From assembly GCF_020524885.1 (NCBI RefSeq), contig NZ_JAIVKJ010000001.1, forward strand, positions 744,001 to 808,000: a DNA stretch of 64,000 nt, given 5' to 3'. Of the stretch, positions 26,218 through 35,459 are shown piece by piece. A program made the translations under genes and the position numbers. Source of the stretch: Microbulbifer elongatus. Its GTDB lineage: Bacteria > Pseudomonadota > Gammaproteobacteria > Pseudomonadales > Cellvibrionaceae. The number at the start of each line of letters is the position of its first letter. The stretch's first letter is position 1. The notes beneath the pieces are model-generated. The model worked only from the letters and a program-made list of their open reading frames with translations. It was not told where the DNA came from and searched no databases.

Positions 26218-27174
26218 ATGGAATACCGCGATTATTACCAGATCCTCGGCGTGGAGCGCAGTGCTCCGCAGGATGAAATCAAGCGAGCCTATCGCAAGCT
26301 CGCGCGCAAATATCACCCCGATGTAAGCAAGGAAGACAATGCTGAAGACCGCTTCAAAGAGGTGAATGAAGCCTATGAGGTTTTGAAGGATCCGGAGAAG
26401 CGTGCCGCCTATGATCAGCTTGGCAGCAATTGGAATAGTGGTCAGGACTTCAAGCCACCGCCGGATTGGGATCAGGGCTTTGAGTTTCACGGTGGCGGTT
26501 ATACCGAGGCAGATCCGGAAGCCTTCAGTGATTTTTTTGAGAGCCTGTTCGGGCGTGGTGGATTTACCCAAGGTGGTTTCCATCGGGGCCGTCGACAATT
26601 CCATGCGCATGGACAAAACACCTATGCGCGGATCGCCATTGATATTGAAGACAGTTATACCGGCAGGAAACGTCAAATTACGCTCAAGCACTCTGAGCTG
26701 GGGGCAGACGGCCGCCCGGTAGTGAAAGAGCGCAAATTGAATGTGACTATTCCAAAAGGCGTCACCGAGGGGCAGCAGATTCGCCTGGCCGGCCAGGGTG
26801 AGCCGGGGATGGGGGAAGGTAAGCCCGGGGACCTTTTCCTGGAAATTGTCTTTAACCGACACACACGATTTAGCACCGAGGGGAAAACCGTCTATCTGGA
26901 TCTTCCTGTTGCACCCTGGGAGGCAGCTCTGGGTGGCAAGGTGCCGGTGCGAACGCCGGATGGCCTGGTCAACCTGACACTGCCGGCCAACAGTAAAAGT
27001 GGCAGCAAGCTGCGACTCAAGGGCCGCGGCTTGCCGGCGAAAGTGCCCGGCGATCTCTACGTGGTGGTGGATGTGGTGACGCCGCCGGCAAATACCGATG
27101 CAGAGCGGGCCGCTTATACAGCCTTCCGCGATGCCTTCACATTTGACCCGCGCGCCGATTCCGGCCATGCGTAA
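26218..27174 (+). CDS. cbpA: DnaJ-class curved-DNA-binding co-chaperone
   Basis: CbpA is a J-domain co-chaperone for DnaK that also binds curved DNA in the nucleoid. The 318-residue protein has an N-terminal J domain with the HPD tripeptide in [10 protein letters not shown] near residue 35. A Gly/Phe-rich linker follows at about 80-125. The C-terminal substrate-binding and dimerisation domains contain [21 protein letters not shown] and [22 protein letters not shown]. There is no zinc-finger domain, which separates it from DnaJ. The ATG at 26218 gives the canonical [12 protein letters not shown] start. The partner cbpM follows. Confidence 0.93.
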   Translation: MEYRDYYQILGVERSAPQDEIKRAYRKLARKYHPDVSKEDNAEDRFKEVNEAYEVLKDPEKRAAYDQLGSNWNSGQDFKPPPDWDQGFEFHGGGYTEADPEAFSDFFESLFGRGGFTQGGFHRGRRQFHAHGQNTYARIAIDIEDSYTGRKRQITLKHSELGADGRPVVKERKLNVTIPKGVTEGQQIRLAGQGEPGMGEGKPGDLFLEIVFNRHTRFSTEGKTVYLDLPVAPWEAALGGKVPVRTPDGLVNLTLPANSKSGSKLRLKGRGLPAKVPGDLYVVVDVVTPPANTDAERAAYTAFRDAFTFDPRADSGHA

Positions 27175-27203
27175 AGCGGAAACGTGGTACGCAGAGAGAA
27201 ACT

Positions 27204-27236
27204 GAGAGCGAAACGGAGTGCGAAACGGAGAGCAAG
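27204..27236 (+). repeat. 12-base direct repeats carrying the cbpM ribosome site
   Basis: Two copies of GAGWGCGAAACG and a partial third lie between cbpA and cbpM. The last GGAGAG sits about six bases before the cbpM ATG and is probably its Shine-Dalgarno sequence. Confidence 0.65.
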
Positions 27237-27545
27237 ATGTCGCCTGAAAATGAGCAACCTGCGGTGGTGCTGGATGAGAGCAGCCAGCTTACATTGCGCG
27301 AACTGTGCATCGCCTGCTCTCTTTCCGCGGAGCAGGTGATGGCGCTGATGGAAGAGGGCGTGATTGAGCCGTATCGCGCTGCTGGTCCGATGATGTTCAG
27401 CGGAATCTGTGTACGGCGCGTCAGGCGCGTGGTGCGCCTGGAGCGGGACCTGGGAGTGAATCACGCCGGAGCGGCGCTGGCACTGGAGCTACTGGAAGAG
27501 ATCGAGCAGCTCCGTGCTCGCGTCCGCCGCTTGGAACGGCGCTAA
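27237..27545 (+). CDS. cbpM: Chaperone modulator CbpM
   Basis: CbpM binds the J domain of CbpA and inhibits its co-chaperone and DNA-binding activity. The 102-residue product shows the expected MerR-like helix-turn-helix region (TLRELCIACSLSAEQVMALMEEGVIEPY) and a C-terminal helical dimerisation segment (ALALELLEEIEQLRARVRRLERR). It lies 62 bases after cbpA, and the cbpA-cbpM pairing supports the call. Confidence 0.9.
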   Translation: MSPENEQPAVVLDESSQLTLRELCIACSLSAEQVMALMEEGVIEPYRAAGPMMFSGICVRRVRRVVRLERDLGVNHAGAALALELLEEIEQLRARVRRLERR

Positions 27546-27587
27546 CCTTGACGGAATGTCGCTAGTTTTGACGTAAGGACGCGATGC

Positions 27588-28571
27588 CTACAGTGCCGCA
27601 TCGGTGATTTCGTAAATCAGGTAACCGGTATACGCCAGGTAGGCGGCCAGTAAAGCGGCGCCTTCAAAACGGTTGATGCGCCCGTGAGGTTTGCGGAATC
27701 CGTAACCGAAGATAAACAGGGCGATCGTCAGTCCCATTACCATCGGCCAGTCGCGGCTGATGAGCTCTGGTGGTACCGAAGGCATGGGCGCGATGGCACC
27801 TGCGATCCCCACTACCGCCAGCAGGTTGAACATGTTTGAGCCAACCACATTGCCAATGGCAATATCGTGTTCGCCTTTGCGCGCGGCGGCCACGGTGGCG
27901 GCCAGTTCAGGCAGTGAGGTGCCGAGTGCAACAATGGTGAGACCAATAATCAGGTCACTGACCCCCAATTGATGGGCAATGGTGACGGCGCCCCATACCA
28001 GTATGCGTGAACTCACAACCAGCAGGATCAGGCCCGCCACAACCCAGAACAGCGCCTTGCCAAGGGGCATCGCGTGCTCTTCCAGTTCGCTGTCGAATTC
28101 TCCCTCGATGACATCGCCCTTGCCGCGCAACGCGGAGTAAATCGACCAGCCAATCAGGCCAAAGAAGCCCGCTAGCAGGATGACGGACTCCAGGCGACTG
28201 AGGCCACCGTTCCAGAAAAAGGCGGCAGTTACGCAGGTGAGGGCGAGCAGTAGCGGAAGCTCTTTGCGGATGATCTTACTGTTAACGGTGAGCGGGATAA
28301 CGATGGCCGTGGCGCCGAGAATCAGGCCCGTATTGGCAATGTTGGAACCGTAGGCATTACCCAACGCCAGCCCGGGGCTCCCATCCAGTGCCGCCATGGC
28401 GGATACCACCATTTCCGGCGCAGACGTGCCGAAACCGACGATCACCATGCCGATCAGCAGCGAAGGCATGCCGGCATGTTTGGCGGTGGCAGCGGCGCCG
28501 TCGACGAAGCGGTCGGCGCTCCACATAAGCAGGACAAATCCGGCAAGTATCGCGAGAAAGGCAAGAATCAT
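27588..28571 (-). CDS. Calcium/sodium antiporter (CaCA family, YrbG-like)
   Basis: This 327-residue inner-membrane exchanger has about ten hydrophobic segments arranged as two inverted halves. Each half carries an alpha repeat with the ion-binding acidic residue: GFGTSAPEMVVSAMAALDG near residue 47 and ALGTSLPELAATVAAAR near residue 216. An acidic cytoplasmic loop (EGEFDSELEEHA) separates the halves. The ions exchanged are inferred from the family. It is divergent from the DUF533 gene and converges on cbpM with a 42-base gap. Confidence 0.9.
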   Translation of the reverse strand: MILAFLAILAGFVLLMWSADRFVDGAAATAKHAGMPSLLIGMVIVGFGTSAPEMVVSAMAALDGSPGLALGNAYGSNIANTGLILGATAIVIPLTVNSKIIRKELPLLLALTCVTAAFFWNGGLSRLESVILLAGFFGLIGWSIYSALRGKGDVIEGEFDSELEEHAMPLGKALFWVVAGLILLVVSSRILVWGAVTIAHQLGVSDLIIGLTIVALGTSLPELAATVAAARKGEHDIAIGNVVGSNMFNLLAVVGIAGAIAPMPSVPPELISRDWPMVMGLTIALFIFGYGFRKPHGRINRFEGAALLAAYLAYTGYLIYEITDAAL

Positions 28572-28747
28572 GGGCTTCCTTCAAATTCGGTACGGTTCAG
28601 TCCGCCGCGAGCGGTGTGAATTTGGTGGCGATTGTAACGACTATAGCGCTGCCTTGCAGTGATGATTGGTAAGTTCCCTGCTGGTGGGGGCAGATTCGGG
28701 ACTCTACAGTTTGCTCTGATTCTGAATCTGGCAGAGGCCGTGAATCT

Positions 28748-29665
28748 ATGAACAAGAAGCTGCTCCTGGGTGCCCTGATTGGTGCGGGCATGTCGATGCT
28801 CAACAAGAAAATCCGCCAACAGCCGGCCCCGTCTCCCGGTACGCCGCCACCGGATTTTCAGCGGCCAGATTTCAGCAAGGTACCGCCTCCGGAGCAGCAG
28901 GGCGGTGCCGGCGGTCCCAGCCTGGATGATATTCTCGCGCGCGCCGGCCAACCCGGTGGCCTGAGCCCTGGCGGCAATGCTGGAGGTCAGGCTCCCGGCG
29001 GCGACGTTTTTGGCGGCGCAGTTCCCGCCGGTGCGGGTGCTGGGGGTGCAGCAGTGCTAATGGAAATCGCCCGCCGGATTTTCTCGCAGATGCAGCAGTC
29101 CCCTGGCGGTGCAACCGGCGGGGGCGGTGGCCTGGGTGCTGGTGCCGGTGGTGGCCTGGGGGATATTCTCGGGCAGATCTTTGGTCGCGCGGGCGGTAAG
29201 TTCGGGCAGCAGGGGCCACAAGGGCCGCAGAGCAGCCCCGGGAACTGGCAGAACCCATCGGCCCGTGGGAAGGGCGGTCTATTCGGCTTTGTGAACACCG
29301 TGGACGGCGATACCGAGGGGGATGAGGGGCAGGCGGATGCCATGCTCAAGGCGATGGTGGCCGCGGCACAGGCAGATGGAAAAATCGATGAGGCGGAGCA
29401 GCGCAATATCCTGCAGGCACTGGAGGGGCAATTGGAGTCCGCCACACTGGATGAATTCCGAGCCTTTCTGACGCAGCCGGTGAGCATGGATGAGGTCGTA
29501 TCGGCCGCGGACGACCCGGCGACCGCATTCAACCTGTATCTAGTGTCGGCAATGACCATCAATCCCGATAATGCCCAGGAAAAGCAGTATCTGGAGACTC
29601 TGGCCGAGAAGCTGGGTATTTCTGAGCAGGCGGTGCAGGTGATTGAGCAGCAGCTGCCGAGGTAG
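28748..29665 (+). CDS. DUF533 / TerB-like domain protein
   Basis: The 305-residue protein starts with a short hydrophobic helix (KKLLLGALIGAGMSML). A long Gly/Pro/Gln-rich low-complexity linker covers about residues 20-175. The C-terminal helical TerB-like domain is at about 180-305 (MLKAMVAAAQADGKIDEAEQRNIL, then AEKLGISEQAVQVIEQQL). This architecture matches the DUF533 family (YebE-like inner-membrane proteins). TerB-like folds bind metals in some homologues, but no function can be assigned here. A 15-base-pair terminator follows. Confidence 0.85.
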   Translation: MNKKLLLGALIGAGMSMLNKKIRQQPAPSPGTPPPDFQRPDFSKVPPPEQQGGAGGPSLDDILARAGQPGGLSPGGNAGGQAPGGDVFGGAVPAGAGAGGAAVLMEIARRIFSQMQQSPGGATGGGGGLGAGAGGGLGDILGQIFGRAGGKFGQQGPQGPQSSPGNWQNPSARGKGGLFGFVNTVDGDTEGDEGQADAMLKAMVAAAQADGKIDEAEQRNILQALEGQLESATLDEFRAFLTQPVSMDEVVSAADDPATAFNLYLVSAMTINPDNAQEKQYLETLAEKLGISEQAVQVIEQQLPR

Positions 29666-29690
29666 TGAGATTAACAGTGAGATCAATGAG

Positions 29691-29726
29691 ATAGCCCGGC
29701 AGCGGCACCGCTGCCGGGCTATTTTC
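29691..29726. terminator. Bidirectional terminator, perfect 15-base-pair stem
   Basis: A perfect 15-base-pair stem (29691-29705 with 29708-29722) with a two-base loop lies between the convergent DUF533 and serine hydrolase genes. A and T tracts on its flanks could serve both strands. Confidence 0.88.
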
Positions 29727-29731
29727 AAATG

Positions 29732-31096
29732 TCAGCTCTTTGGCAGCAGCTGCGCGAAATTCTCGCCGGTTGGGTAGTCTCCCGCGCTCCATCCCAGGCG
29801 AACAACCACCGTGTTTGTTGAAGGCGAGATCATTACCACCTGTTTGCGGTTGCCCAGCATAAAGTAGCTGTCCTCTGGTAACTCTGGGAAACGCGCAGTT
29901 TCACCACCGTGGTTTAGCCAGAACTGGTAGCCGTAGGCGGGGTCGTTTTCACTCTGGTTGGGGCTGCTCGCCGCGCTAACCCAGCCTTCCGGCAGCAGGC
30001 GTTCGCCATTCCACTGGCCATCGTTCAGCATCAGTAGGCCGAGACGGGCCCAGTCGCGGGCGGAGGCGTAGATGTAGGAGCTACCCACGAAAACGCCGCT
30101 GGCGTCCATCTCGAACGTGGTGTGATGCATTCCGAGGGGGGCGAGAATCTGCTGCTGGAAAAAGTCCACATTGGCCTGCGGCGTTGCTCCCAGTTGCTCG
30201 TAGAGCCAGCGCGCCAACAGGTTGGTAGTGCCCGAGGAGTAGGAAAAGTGCTCACCGGGCGTGTGCGCCAGTGGGCTTTGCAGGGCTATGTCCGATGCGC
30301 TGTGGGCATTGAACAGCATGCGGGTAGCGTCGCTGCCCGGTGCGTAAGTCTCGTCGAAGTCGAGCCCGGAAGACATCTGCAGCAGGTGCTCCAGGGTGAG
30401 AAGGTTGCGCTCGTCAGACCACTGGGGAAACAGTGGCGTGGCGACTTCCAGTTGTGGTTGCAATGCTTGTAGCCGGCCCACCATCATTGCCGTCAGGCTT
30501 TTGCCCATGGACCAGCCGAGTAGCTGGGTGTTTGCGGTAACGCCGTCGCTGTAGGACTCCGCGACCAGCTTTCCATCTCTTACCACCAGTAGGGCACGGG
30601 TATTGAGCCCGGCCTGATTGTCTTTCGTCAGCATCTCGTCGAGGGTTCGCTGCAGTTGTGCATCGATATCCGGTGCAGCTGAGCCCGCAGGCCAATCTTT
30701 TGCCTGCTCTTCAGCCATGTCTTCCGCACGAGCCGCGGTGACTTTATCGAGCGCTGTGGTGTCGCCGATATCCAGGGTGCAACCGAGTCCCGGGCGGAAG
30801 GTCGCGCTGCGCTCCCCCATGCCCAGCAGGCTGGCGGTGACGCGTTGGTTGCCATACTCGAGGTCCAGCAGTCGGTTTGCGGGGGAGTAGGATGCCAGGT
30901 CGTCCAGGTTGCGCGCTGCATCGAACCCCGAAACATAGTGTCCGGAACAGGCAAGCTTGGCCCCCATACCGGTGGCAACGCGCACCGCGCTGTTCAGTTG
31001 GGTGACGGAAAACCCGAGCAGCATCGGTGCGAGCAGTGCAAGTACCAGTAGCAGGCCGACAAGGGAGGCTAGGGTGGTCAGAATTATTTTTTTCAT
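29732..31096 (-). CDS. Serine hydrolase of the beta-lactamase/penicillin-binding family
   Basis: The 454-residue protein has an N-terminal membrane anchor or uncleaved signal (KKIILTTLASLVGLLLVLALLAPMLLG). The class C beta-lactamase fold follows, with the SxxK nucleophile in GWSMGKSLTAMM near residue 195 and the Tyr-x-Ser/Asn motif in FSYSSGTTNLLARW near residue 285. The C-terminal HGG motif appears in FWLNHGGETARFPE. Such proteins act as D-aminopeptidases, esterases or cell-wall hydrolases. The substrate is unknown, and true beta-lactamase activity is not implied. Confidence 0.85.
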   Translation of the reverse strand: MKKIILTTLASLVGLLLVLALLAPMLLGFSVTQLNSAVRVATGMGAKLACSGHYVSGFDAARNLDDLASYSPANRLLDLEYGNQRVTASLLGMGERSATFRPGLGCTLDIGDTTALDKVTAARAEDMAEEQAKDWPAGSAAPDIDAQLQRTLDEMLTKDNQAGLNTRALLVVRDGKLVAESYSDGVTANTQLLGWSMGKSLTAMMVGRLQALQPQLEVATPLFPQWSDERNLLTLEHLLQMSSGLDFDETYAPGSDATRMLFNAHSASDIALQSPLAHTPGEHFSYSSGTTNLLARWLYEQLGATPQANVDFFQQQILAPLGMHHTTFEMDASGVFVGSSYIYASARDWARLGLLMLNDGQWNGERLLPEGWVSAASSPNQSENDPAYGYQFWLNHGGETARFPELPEDSYFMLGNRKQVVMISPSTNTVVVRLGWSAGDYPTGENFAQLLPKS

Positions 31097-31311
31097 TGGT
31101 ATTTAAAATGGCACTTGGTGATGAGATCACGGCCGAGGAGACCGGGATATGTATCAGTGGTCAGCCGCGGAAAAATCGGGAAATTCGATTGTCAGCGATT
31201 CTAGCAACGGGCCTTGCACAGCGGGCAGGTTATCAGAGGTCAAAACTCAAAGGTCAAAAACGGGGCCCTATAGCAACAAAGCCGACGGGTGGTTAGCCGG
31301 TTCCGTTTAAT

Positions 31312-31404
31312 TTATTTAGCCATTGCTTTGGCGATATGACCCTCGATTTCCTCTAGCTGTGCGCGGGTGACCACTGGGCCGATATCGTTGTTGTTATTGT
31401 CCAT
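31312..31404 (-). CDS. Candidate 30-residue protein downstream of recQ
   Basis: A 30-codon frame begins MDNNNNDIGPVVTRAQLEEI and ends HIAKAMAK, 67 bases after the recQ stop. Its ATG at 31404 has a strong AAGGAAG site eight bases upstream. The second half is predicted to be an amphipathic helix. The frame is open back to an ATG at 31488 inside recQ, which would give 58 residues. I do not recognise the product, and translation is uncertain. Confidence 0.45.
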   Translation of the reverse strand: MDNNNNDIGPVVTRAQLEEIEGHIAKAMAK

Positions 31405-31471
31405 GCCGTTGCCTTCCTTGAGCTCGTCATTCTGCACGCTCGTTGTGGCTATGTAAGACTCTGAATGGCGG

Positions 31472-33313
31472 TCACGCGGTCTCTCCATCGAATCCCCGCA
31501 GCAGATCCAGAAACGGCGCCCCGAAACGGGCCAGCTTGCTGTCGCCAATTCCGGAGATCGCCAGCATCTCCGATTCGTTGCGCGGGCGCGCCGTGAGCAT
31601 TTCCCGCAGGGTCGCGTCGTGGAATACCACATAGGGCGGCACCCCGCGCTCTTCGGCCAGGGTCTTGCGCAGTGCGCGCAGAGCGTCCCACAGGGGAAGG
31701 TCGGCATCGACGATCTCCACCGGCGTTCGGGAGCGGGACTCGCCCCCGCCCTTGGCCGACTTCGCCGGAGCTTTGGGCAGGGTGCGCAGCTGCAGGCTCT
31801 CCTCGCCGCGCAGCACGGGTCGGCACTGCTCGGTAAGTTGCAGGGCATTGAAAGCCTCGGTATTTACTCGCAGGTAGCCGCGCACCACCAGTTGTCGGAC
31901 AACTGCGCGCCATTCGTTGCTGCTGAAGTCGGTGCCGATACCATAGGTAGAGAGCTGGTTGTGGTTGAACTGGCGGATTTTTTCCGTATCCCCACCGCGC
32001 AACACATCGATCACGTGGGCGGCACCAAAGCGCTGGCCTGTGCGGTAGATGCATGACATCAGCTTGCGCGAGGCCTCGCTGGCATCCCAGGTGGCGGGTG
32101 GTTCCAGGCAGGTGTCGCAATTGCCGCAGTCCGCTCCCAGCTCTTCATTGAAGTACCGCAACAGTGCACGGCGGCGACAACTGGTGATCTCGCACAGCCC
32201 CAGCATGGCGTCGAGCCGCTGTCGCTCCTGGCGTTTGTGTTCATCGCTGCCCTCGGAGGTGGCGGCCATCTGGCTGAGCTTGACCACATCTTCCAGCCCG
32301 TAGAGCAGCAGTGCAGTCGCCGGCTCGCCATCGCGACCGGCGCGGCCGGTCTCCTGATAGTACGCCTCGATACTTTTGGGCAGGTCCAGATGGGCGACAA
32401 AGCGCACATCCGGCTTGTCGATCCCCATGCCGAAAGCGATGGTGGCCACCATGACCACGCCTTCTTCGCGCAGGAAGCGGCGCTGGTGCTCGGCGCGCAC
32501 TTCTGCGGAGAGGCCGGCGTGGTAAGGCAGCGCGTTGAAGCCCTGTTGCTGTAGCCACAGCGCGGTGGATTCCACCTTGTTGCGCGACAGACAGTAGATA
32601 ACCCCGGCATGGCCCTGCTGTTCCGTGGTCAGGAACTGGAGCAGCTGGTGTTTGGGGTTGTTCTTGGGGGCAATGCGGTACTGAATGTTCGGGCGGTCAA
32701 AACTGCTGATAAAGTGTCTGGCTTCGCCCAGGTCCAGGCGCTGGGCAATTTCCTGTCGGGTGCGCTGGTCCGCAGTGGCGGTGAGGGCGACCCGTGGCAC
32801 ATCGGGGAAGCGCTGGTGCAGGCAGGAGAGCTGCAGGTAGTCCGCGCGGAAGTCGTGGCCCCACTGACTCACGCAGTGGGCCTCGTCGATGGCAAACAGG
32901 GATATAGGTGCCTGCATAAGCAGGTCCAGGGTGCGCGGCTGCAACAGGCGCTCAGGGGCCAGGTACAGCAGCTCCAGATCTCCGCGCAGCAGCTGTTCTT
33001 CAATTTCCTGCGCAGTGCGGAAATCCAGTGAGGAATTCAGAAAGGCCGCGGAGACACCCGCGGCGCGCAGCGCCTCCACCTGGTCCTGCATCAGGGCGAT
33101 AAGCGGGGAAATCACGATGCCGCAGCCCGAGCGGGCGAGGGCGGGGATCTGGTAGCACAGGGATTTACCGCCACCGGTGGGCATCAGTACCAGTGCGTCT
33201 TCTCCCGCCACCAGTGTGTCGATAATGGCCTGTTGGTCACCGCGGAAGCCGGTGTAGCCGAACGTGTGTTCGAGGATGTAGTGGGGACTCTGGGGGGCGG
33301 GTGTGTCTGTCAT
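31472..33313 (-). CDS. recQ: ATP-dependent DNA helicase RecQ
   Basis: RecQ is a 3'-to-5' helicase in the RecF recombination pathway and in fork restart. The 613-residue enzyme has helicase motif I ([15 protein letters not shown] near residue 42), the DEAH box in [17 protein letters not shown] and motif VI in [12 protein letters not shown]. The zinc-binding domain ([15 protein letters not shown] and CGNCDTC), a winged-helix domain, and a C-terminal HRDC domain ([15 protein letters not shown]) follow. I chose the ATG at 33313 ([20 protein letters not shown]). The frame continues to 33376, but that extension has no counterpart in RecQ. Confidence 0.96.
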   Translation of the reverse strand: MTDTPAPQSPHYILEHTFGYTGFRGDQQAIIDTLVAGEDALVLMPTGGGKSLCYQIPALARSGCGIVISPLIALMQDQVEALRAAGVSAAFLNSSLDFRTAQEIEEQLLRGDLELLYLAPERLLQPRTLDLLMQAPISLFAIDEAHCVSQWGHDFRADYLQLSCLHQRFPDVPRVALTATADQRTRQEIAQRLDLGEARHFISSFDRPNIQYRIAPKNNPKHQLLQFLTTEQQGHAGVIYCLSRNKVESTALWLQQQGFNALPYHAGLSAEVRAEHQRRFLREEGVVMVATIAFGMGIDKPDVRFVAHLDLPKSIEAYYQETGRAGRDGEPATALLLYGLEDVVKLSQMAATSEGSDEHKRQERQRLDAMLGLCEITSCRRRALLRYFNEELGADCGNCDTCLEPPATWDASEASRKLMSCIYRTGQRFGAAHVIDVLRGGDTEKIRQFNHNQLSTYGIGTDFSSNEWRAVVRQLVVRGYLRVNTEAFNALQLTEQCRPVLRGEESLQLRTLPKAPAKSAKGGGESRSRTPVEIVDADLPLWDALRALRKTLAEERGVPPYVVFHDATLREMLTARPRNESEMLAISGIGDSKLARFGAPFLDLLRGFDGETA

Positions 33314-33454
33314 GGGCGCGAGTATACCCTTGGGAGAGTGGTGGCGGCGAACTGGTACCGACGATCCACGGTCCAATTCTTGGCGTATCTTGCCTCTTAT
33401 TTTCGTGACAATGATCTATAATCCACCCACCGCAGACATAGACAGGGAAAAGCT

Positions 33455-33928
33455 ATGCGCGCAATGACAATGAAGTCTGAAATGAGGTCTGTGTTGTTTC
33501 TGAGTACGCTCTCCGCAGTGCTCTTATCGCTTGCCGGGTGTATCTCCCAGGCTCCCGAGCCGATCAATCCACGCTATCTTGCCCAGTCCGCGGTCGCGGA
33601 TACTCATCTGGGTTGGAAACCGGCACCCGCCAATCAGCTCAACTATTCGCTCGCTACCTCCAGCGGTATCGCCCGTATGGAAATGCGCGCACTCCCGATC
33701 GATCTGCAGGCAGTGACCATTGAACTGCCCGGTATGCGCAATATCGAGGGCATCCAGTGGCGCGGTGTGGGCGGTGATCACGCCATGCTGTTCGATGGTG
33801 CTGAGGAAATGGATGGAGTGACGGTCGAGCGACGGCACCGGGGGTACCTGTTACAGGTGCGTGGACCGGCGCTAGAGTCCATTCGCACCGGCGGTTACCT
33901 GACGGTGATCGATTATTACCGGAACTGA
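33455..33928 (+). CDS. Uncharacterised lipoprotein
   Basis: The 157-residue precursor has a lipoprotein signal (LFLSTLSAVLLSLAGC, Cys near residue 29) and a mature part of about 128 residues with a beta-rich pattern. A GGGAAAAG site precedes the ATG. It is divergent from recQ and stands alone. No family is recognised. The Pro-Glu after the cysteine (ISQAPEPIN) gives no clear inner-membrane retention signal, so an outer-membrane location is likely. Confidence 0.75.
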   Translation: MRAMTMKSEMRSVLFLSTLSAVLLSLAGCISQAPEPINPRYLAQSAVADTHLGWKPAPANQLNYSLATSSGIARMEMRALPIDLQAVTIELPGMRNIEGIQWRGVGGDHAMLFDGAEEMDGVTVERRHRGYLLQVRGPALESIRTGGYLTVIDYYRN

Positions 33929-33974
33929 TCTTGCCCGAGCAGGGGTGATAGCCAAAGGGCCGGCGTAGCACCTG

Positions 33975-34781
33975 CTAGTGCGCTTTCTCGAAGCCCAGCC
34001 CCTTCGGTCGGATCAGATAGAGATTTGGCCAGAACTTTCCTGTTACCCAGAGCCCATTGCGCGCTTGATCCCAGGCAATGCCATTGGCCACGGCATCGAT
34101 ATGGCGGCGGCCTTGCAGGCTGTCCCGCTGCAGCTTTTCTACGTCCACGACTCCTAGTACCTCTCCGCTCGCGGGATCGATGGCGATAATCCGGGAGTCC
34201 TGCCAGATATTTGCCCAGACCAGGCCGTGCACATATTCCAGCTCGTTGAGCTGCGACCAGTTCTGCCCTCCGCCATTGACGGTGACCTGGCGCACAACTT
34301 CGAAGGTTTGAGGATCGCGGAACGTTAGAGTGTTACTGCCATTGCTCATGATCAGCTGCTTGCCGTCCGTCGTCAGCCCCCAGCCTTCCCCGCGGTAACG
34401 CAGCACCTTGTCCAGGGTAAAATCTGCTCGGTTGTAGATCTGCACTTCACCGGCGCGGTAGGTCAACAGGTACAGTTTATCCTCGAGAACCGCGAGCCCC
34501 TCCGCAAAGCGGTTGCCCGCAAGCCATTTTCGTCTTACGGGATTGCTGCTCGGGTCGGTATACTCCGCAAGCCAGGAGTGGCCATAGCGTCCGCTGCTTT
34601 CCAGCCAGCGCTCGCCGTCAAAGTAGAGCCCCTGGGTAAAGTGGTCCGCTGGCCGGGTTTTGCTCTCCAGCAGCTCGTATTCCACCTTCTCCACGGCGTG
34701 GCTGTGGCTGCAGAACCATAACAGCAGCGTTGCCATGAAAACGGTTGCCGGCCGGCGTGGGGGTTTCAGTACGGCGCCCAT
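33975..34781 (-). CDS. Glutaminyl-peptide cyclotransferase (beta-propeller type)
   Basis: The 268-residue exported protein matches the plant/bacterial glutamine cyclotransferase family, which forms N-terminal pyroglutamate on peptides. The N-terminus is a signal peptide (FMATLLLWFCSHSHA). The body has the family hallmarks FTQGLYFDGERWLESSGRYG, LTYRAGEVQIYNRADF and GWGLTTDGKQLIMSNGSNTL, followed by NELEYVHGLVWANIWQ and GIAWDQARNGLWVTGKFWPNLY. The enzyme acts in the periplasm. It is divergent from the DUF502 gene by 44 bases. Confidence 0.9.
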   Translation of the reverse strand: MGAVLKPPRRPATVFMATLLLWFCSHSHAVEKVEYELLESKTRPADHFTQGLYFDGERWLESSGRYGHSWLAEYTDPSSNPVRRKWLAGNRFAEGLAVLEDKLYLLTYRAGEVQIYNRADFTLDKVLRYRGEGWGLTTDGKQLIMSNGSNTLTFRDPQTFEVVRQVTVNGGGQNWSQLNELEYVHGLVWANIWQDSRIIAIDPASGEVLGVVDVEKLQRDSLQGRRHIDAVANGIAWDQARNGLWVTGKFWPNLYLIRPKGLGFEKAH

Positions 34782-34825
34782 AATAGTTAATTTTCCCTGT
34801 TCAACGGTTTCCAGTTCAGTAAGTT

Positions 34826-35455
34826 ATGACCAGAATAAAAACCTTTGTCACCCTGACCCTGCTCGGTGGCCTGGCGGTGGTGTTGCCCATCGCTATCTTC
34901 GTGATGTTGTTCCAGTGGCTGTTTGGCCAGATCAGCGAAATGGTGGCACCGGCGACCCAGTGGATGCAGGCGCATACCCAGTTCAAGGATAACTTCGCGC
35001 GACTTGTGGTGATAGCGCTGATTCTCGGCCTGTGCTTTGTGATTGGCCTGCTGGTGAAAACCAGTGTGGGTCGCTGGGCGCACAAGCACCTGGATCACTG
35101 GCTGGGCAAACTGGCGCCCGGCTACAACACGATCAAGGATCTTGTGCTGCAGTTTATTGGCGGTGCTGGCAGTGAAGGGGTGCTGTCGGGGCCGGTGGCG
35201 CGGGCACGTATTCATGGCGCCGGTAATCCGCTGTCGGTGACGGCGATTGTGACATCGCAGCATGCGAATGGGGATTACACCGTCTATGTGCCCACGGCGC
35301 CGGTACCAACGTCCGGATTTGTCTATCACCTGCCGCCCGAGTGCGTAGAGATCCTGCCGCATGTGACCGTGGAAGCGGCAATGAAATCCATCGTTGCCTG
35401 CGGTTCTGGCAGCGGACCGCTACTGGTGCCACCCGTACTCGAAGAAGCTAAATAA
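34826..35455 (+). CDS. DUF502 membrane protein
   Basis: This 209-residue protein has two N-terminal transmembrane helices (about residues 7-30 and 58-78) followed by a soluble domain. It contains the DUF502 landmarks PGYNTIKDLVLQF near residue 95, VTAIVTSQHANGDYTVYVPTAPVPTSGFVYHLP and a C-terminal segment AMKSIVACG. The function is unknown. The gene ends four bases before the convergent mnmC stop codon, leaving no room for a separate terminator. Confidence 0.88.
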   Translation: MTRIKTFVTLTLLGGLAVVLPIAIFVMLFQWLFGQISEMVAPATQWMQAHTQFKDNFARLVVIALILGLCFVIGLLVKTSVGRWAHKHLDHWLGKLAPGYNTIKDLVLQFIGGAGSEGVLSGPVARARIHGAGNPLSVTAIVTSQHANGDYTVYVPTAPVPTSGFVYHLPPECVEILPHVTVEAAMKSIVACGSGSGPLLVPPVLEEAK

Positions 35456-35459
35456 AAAG

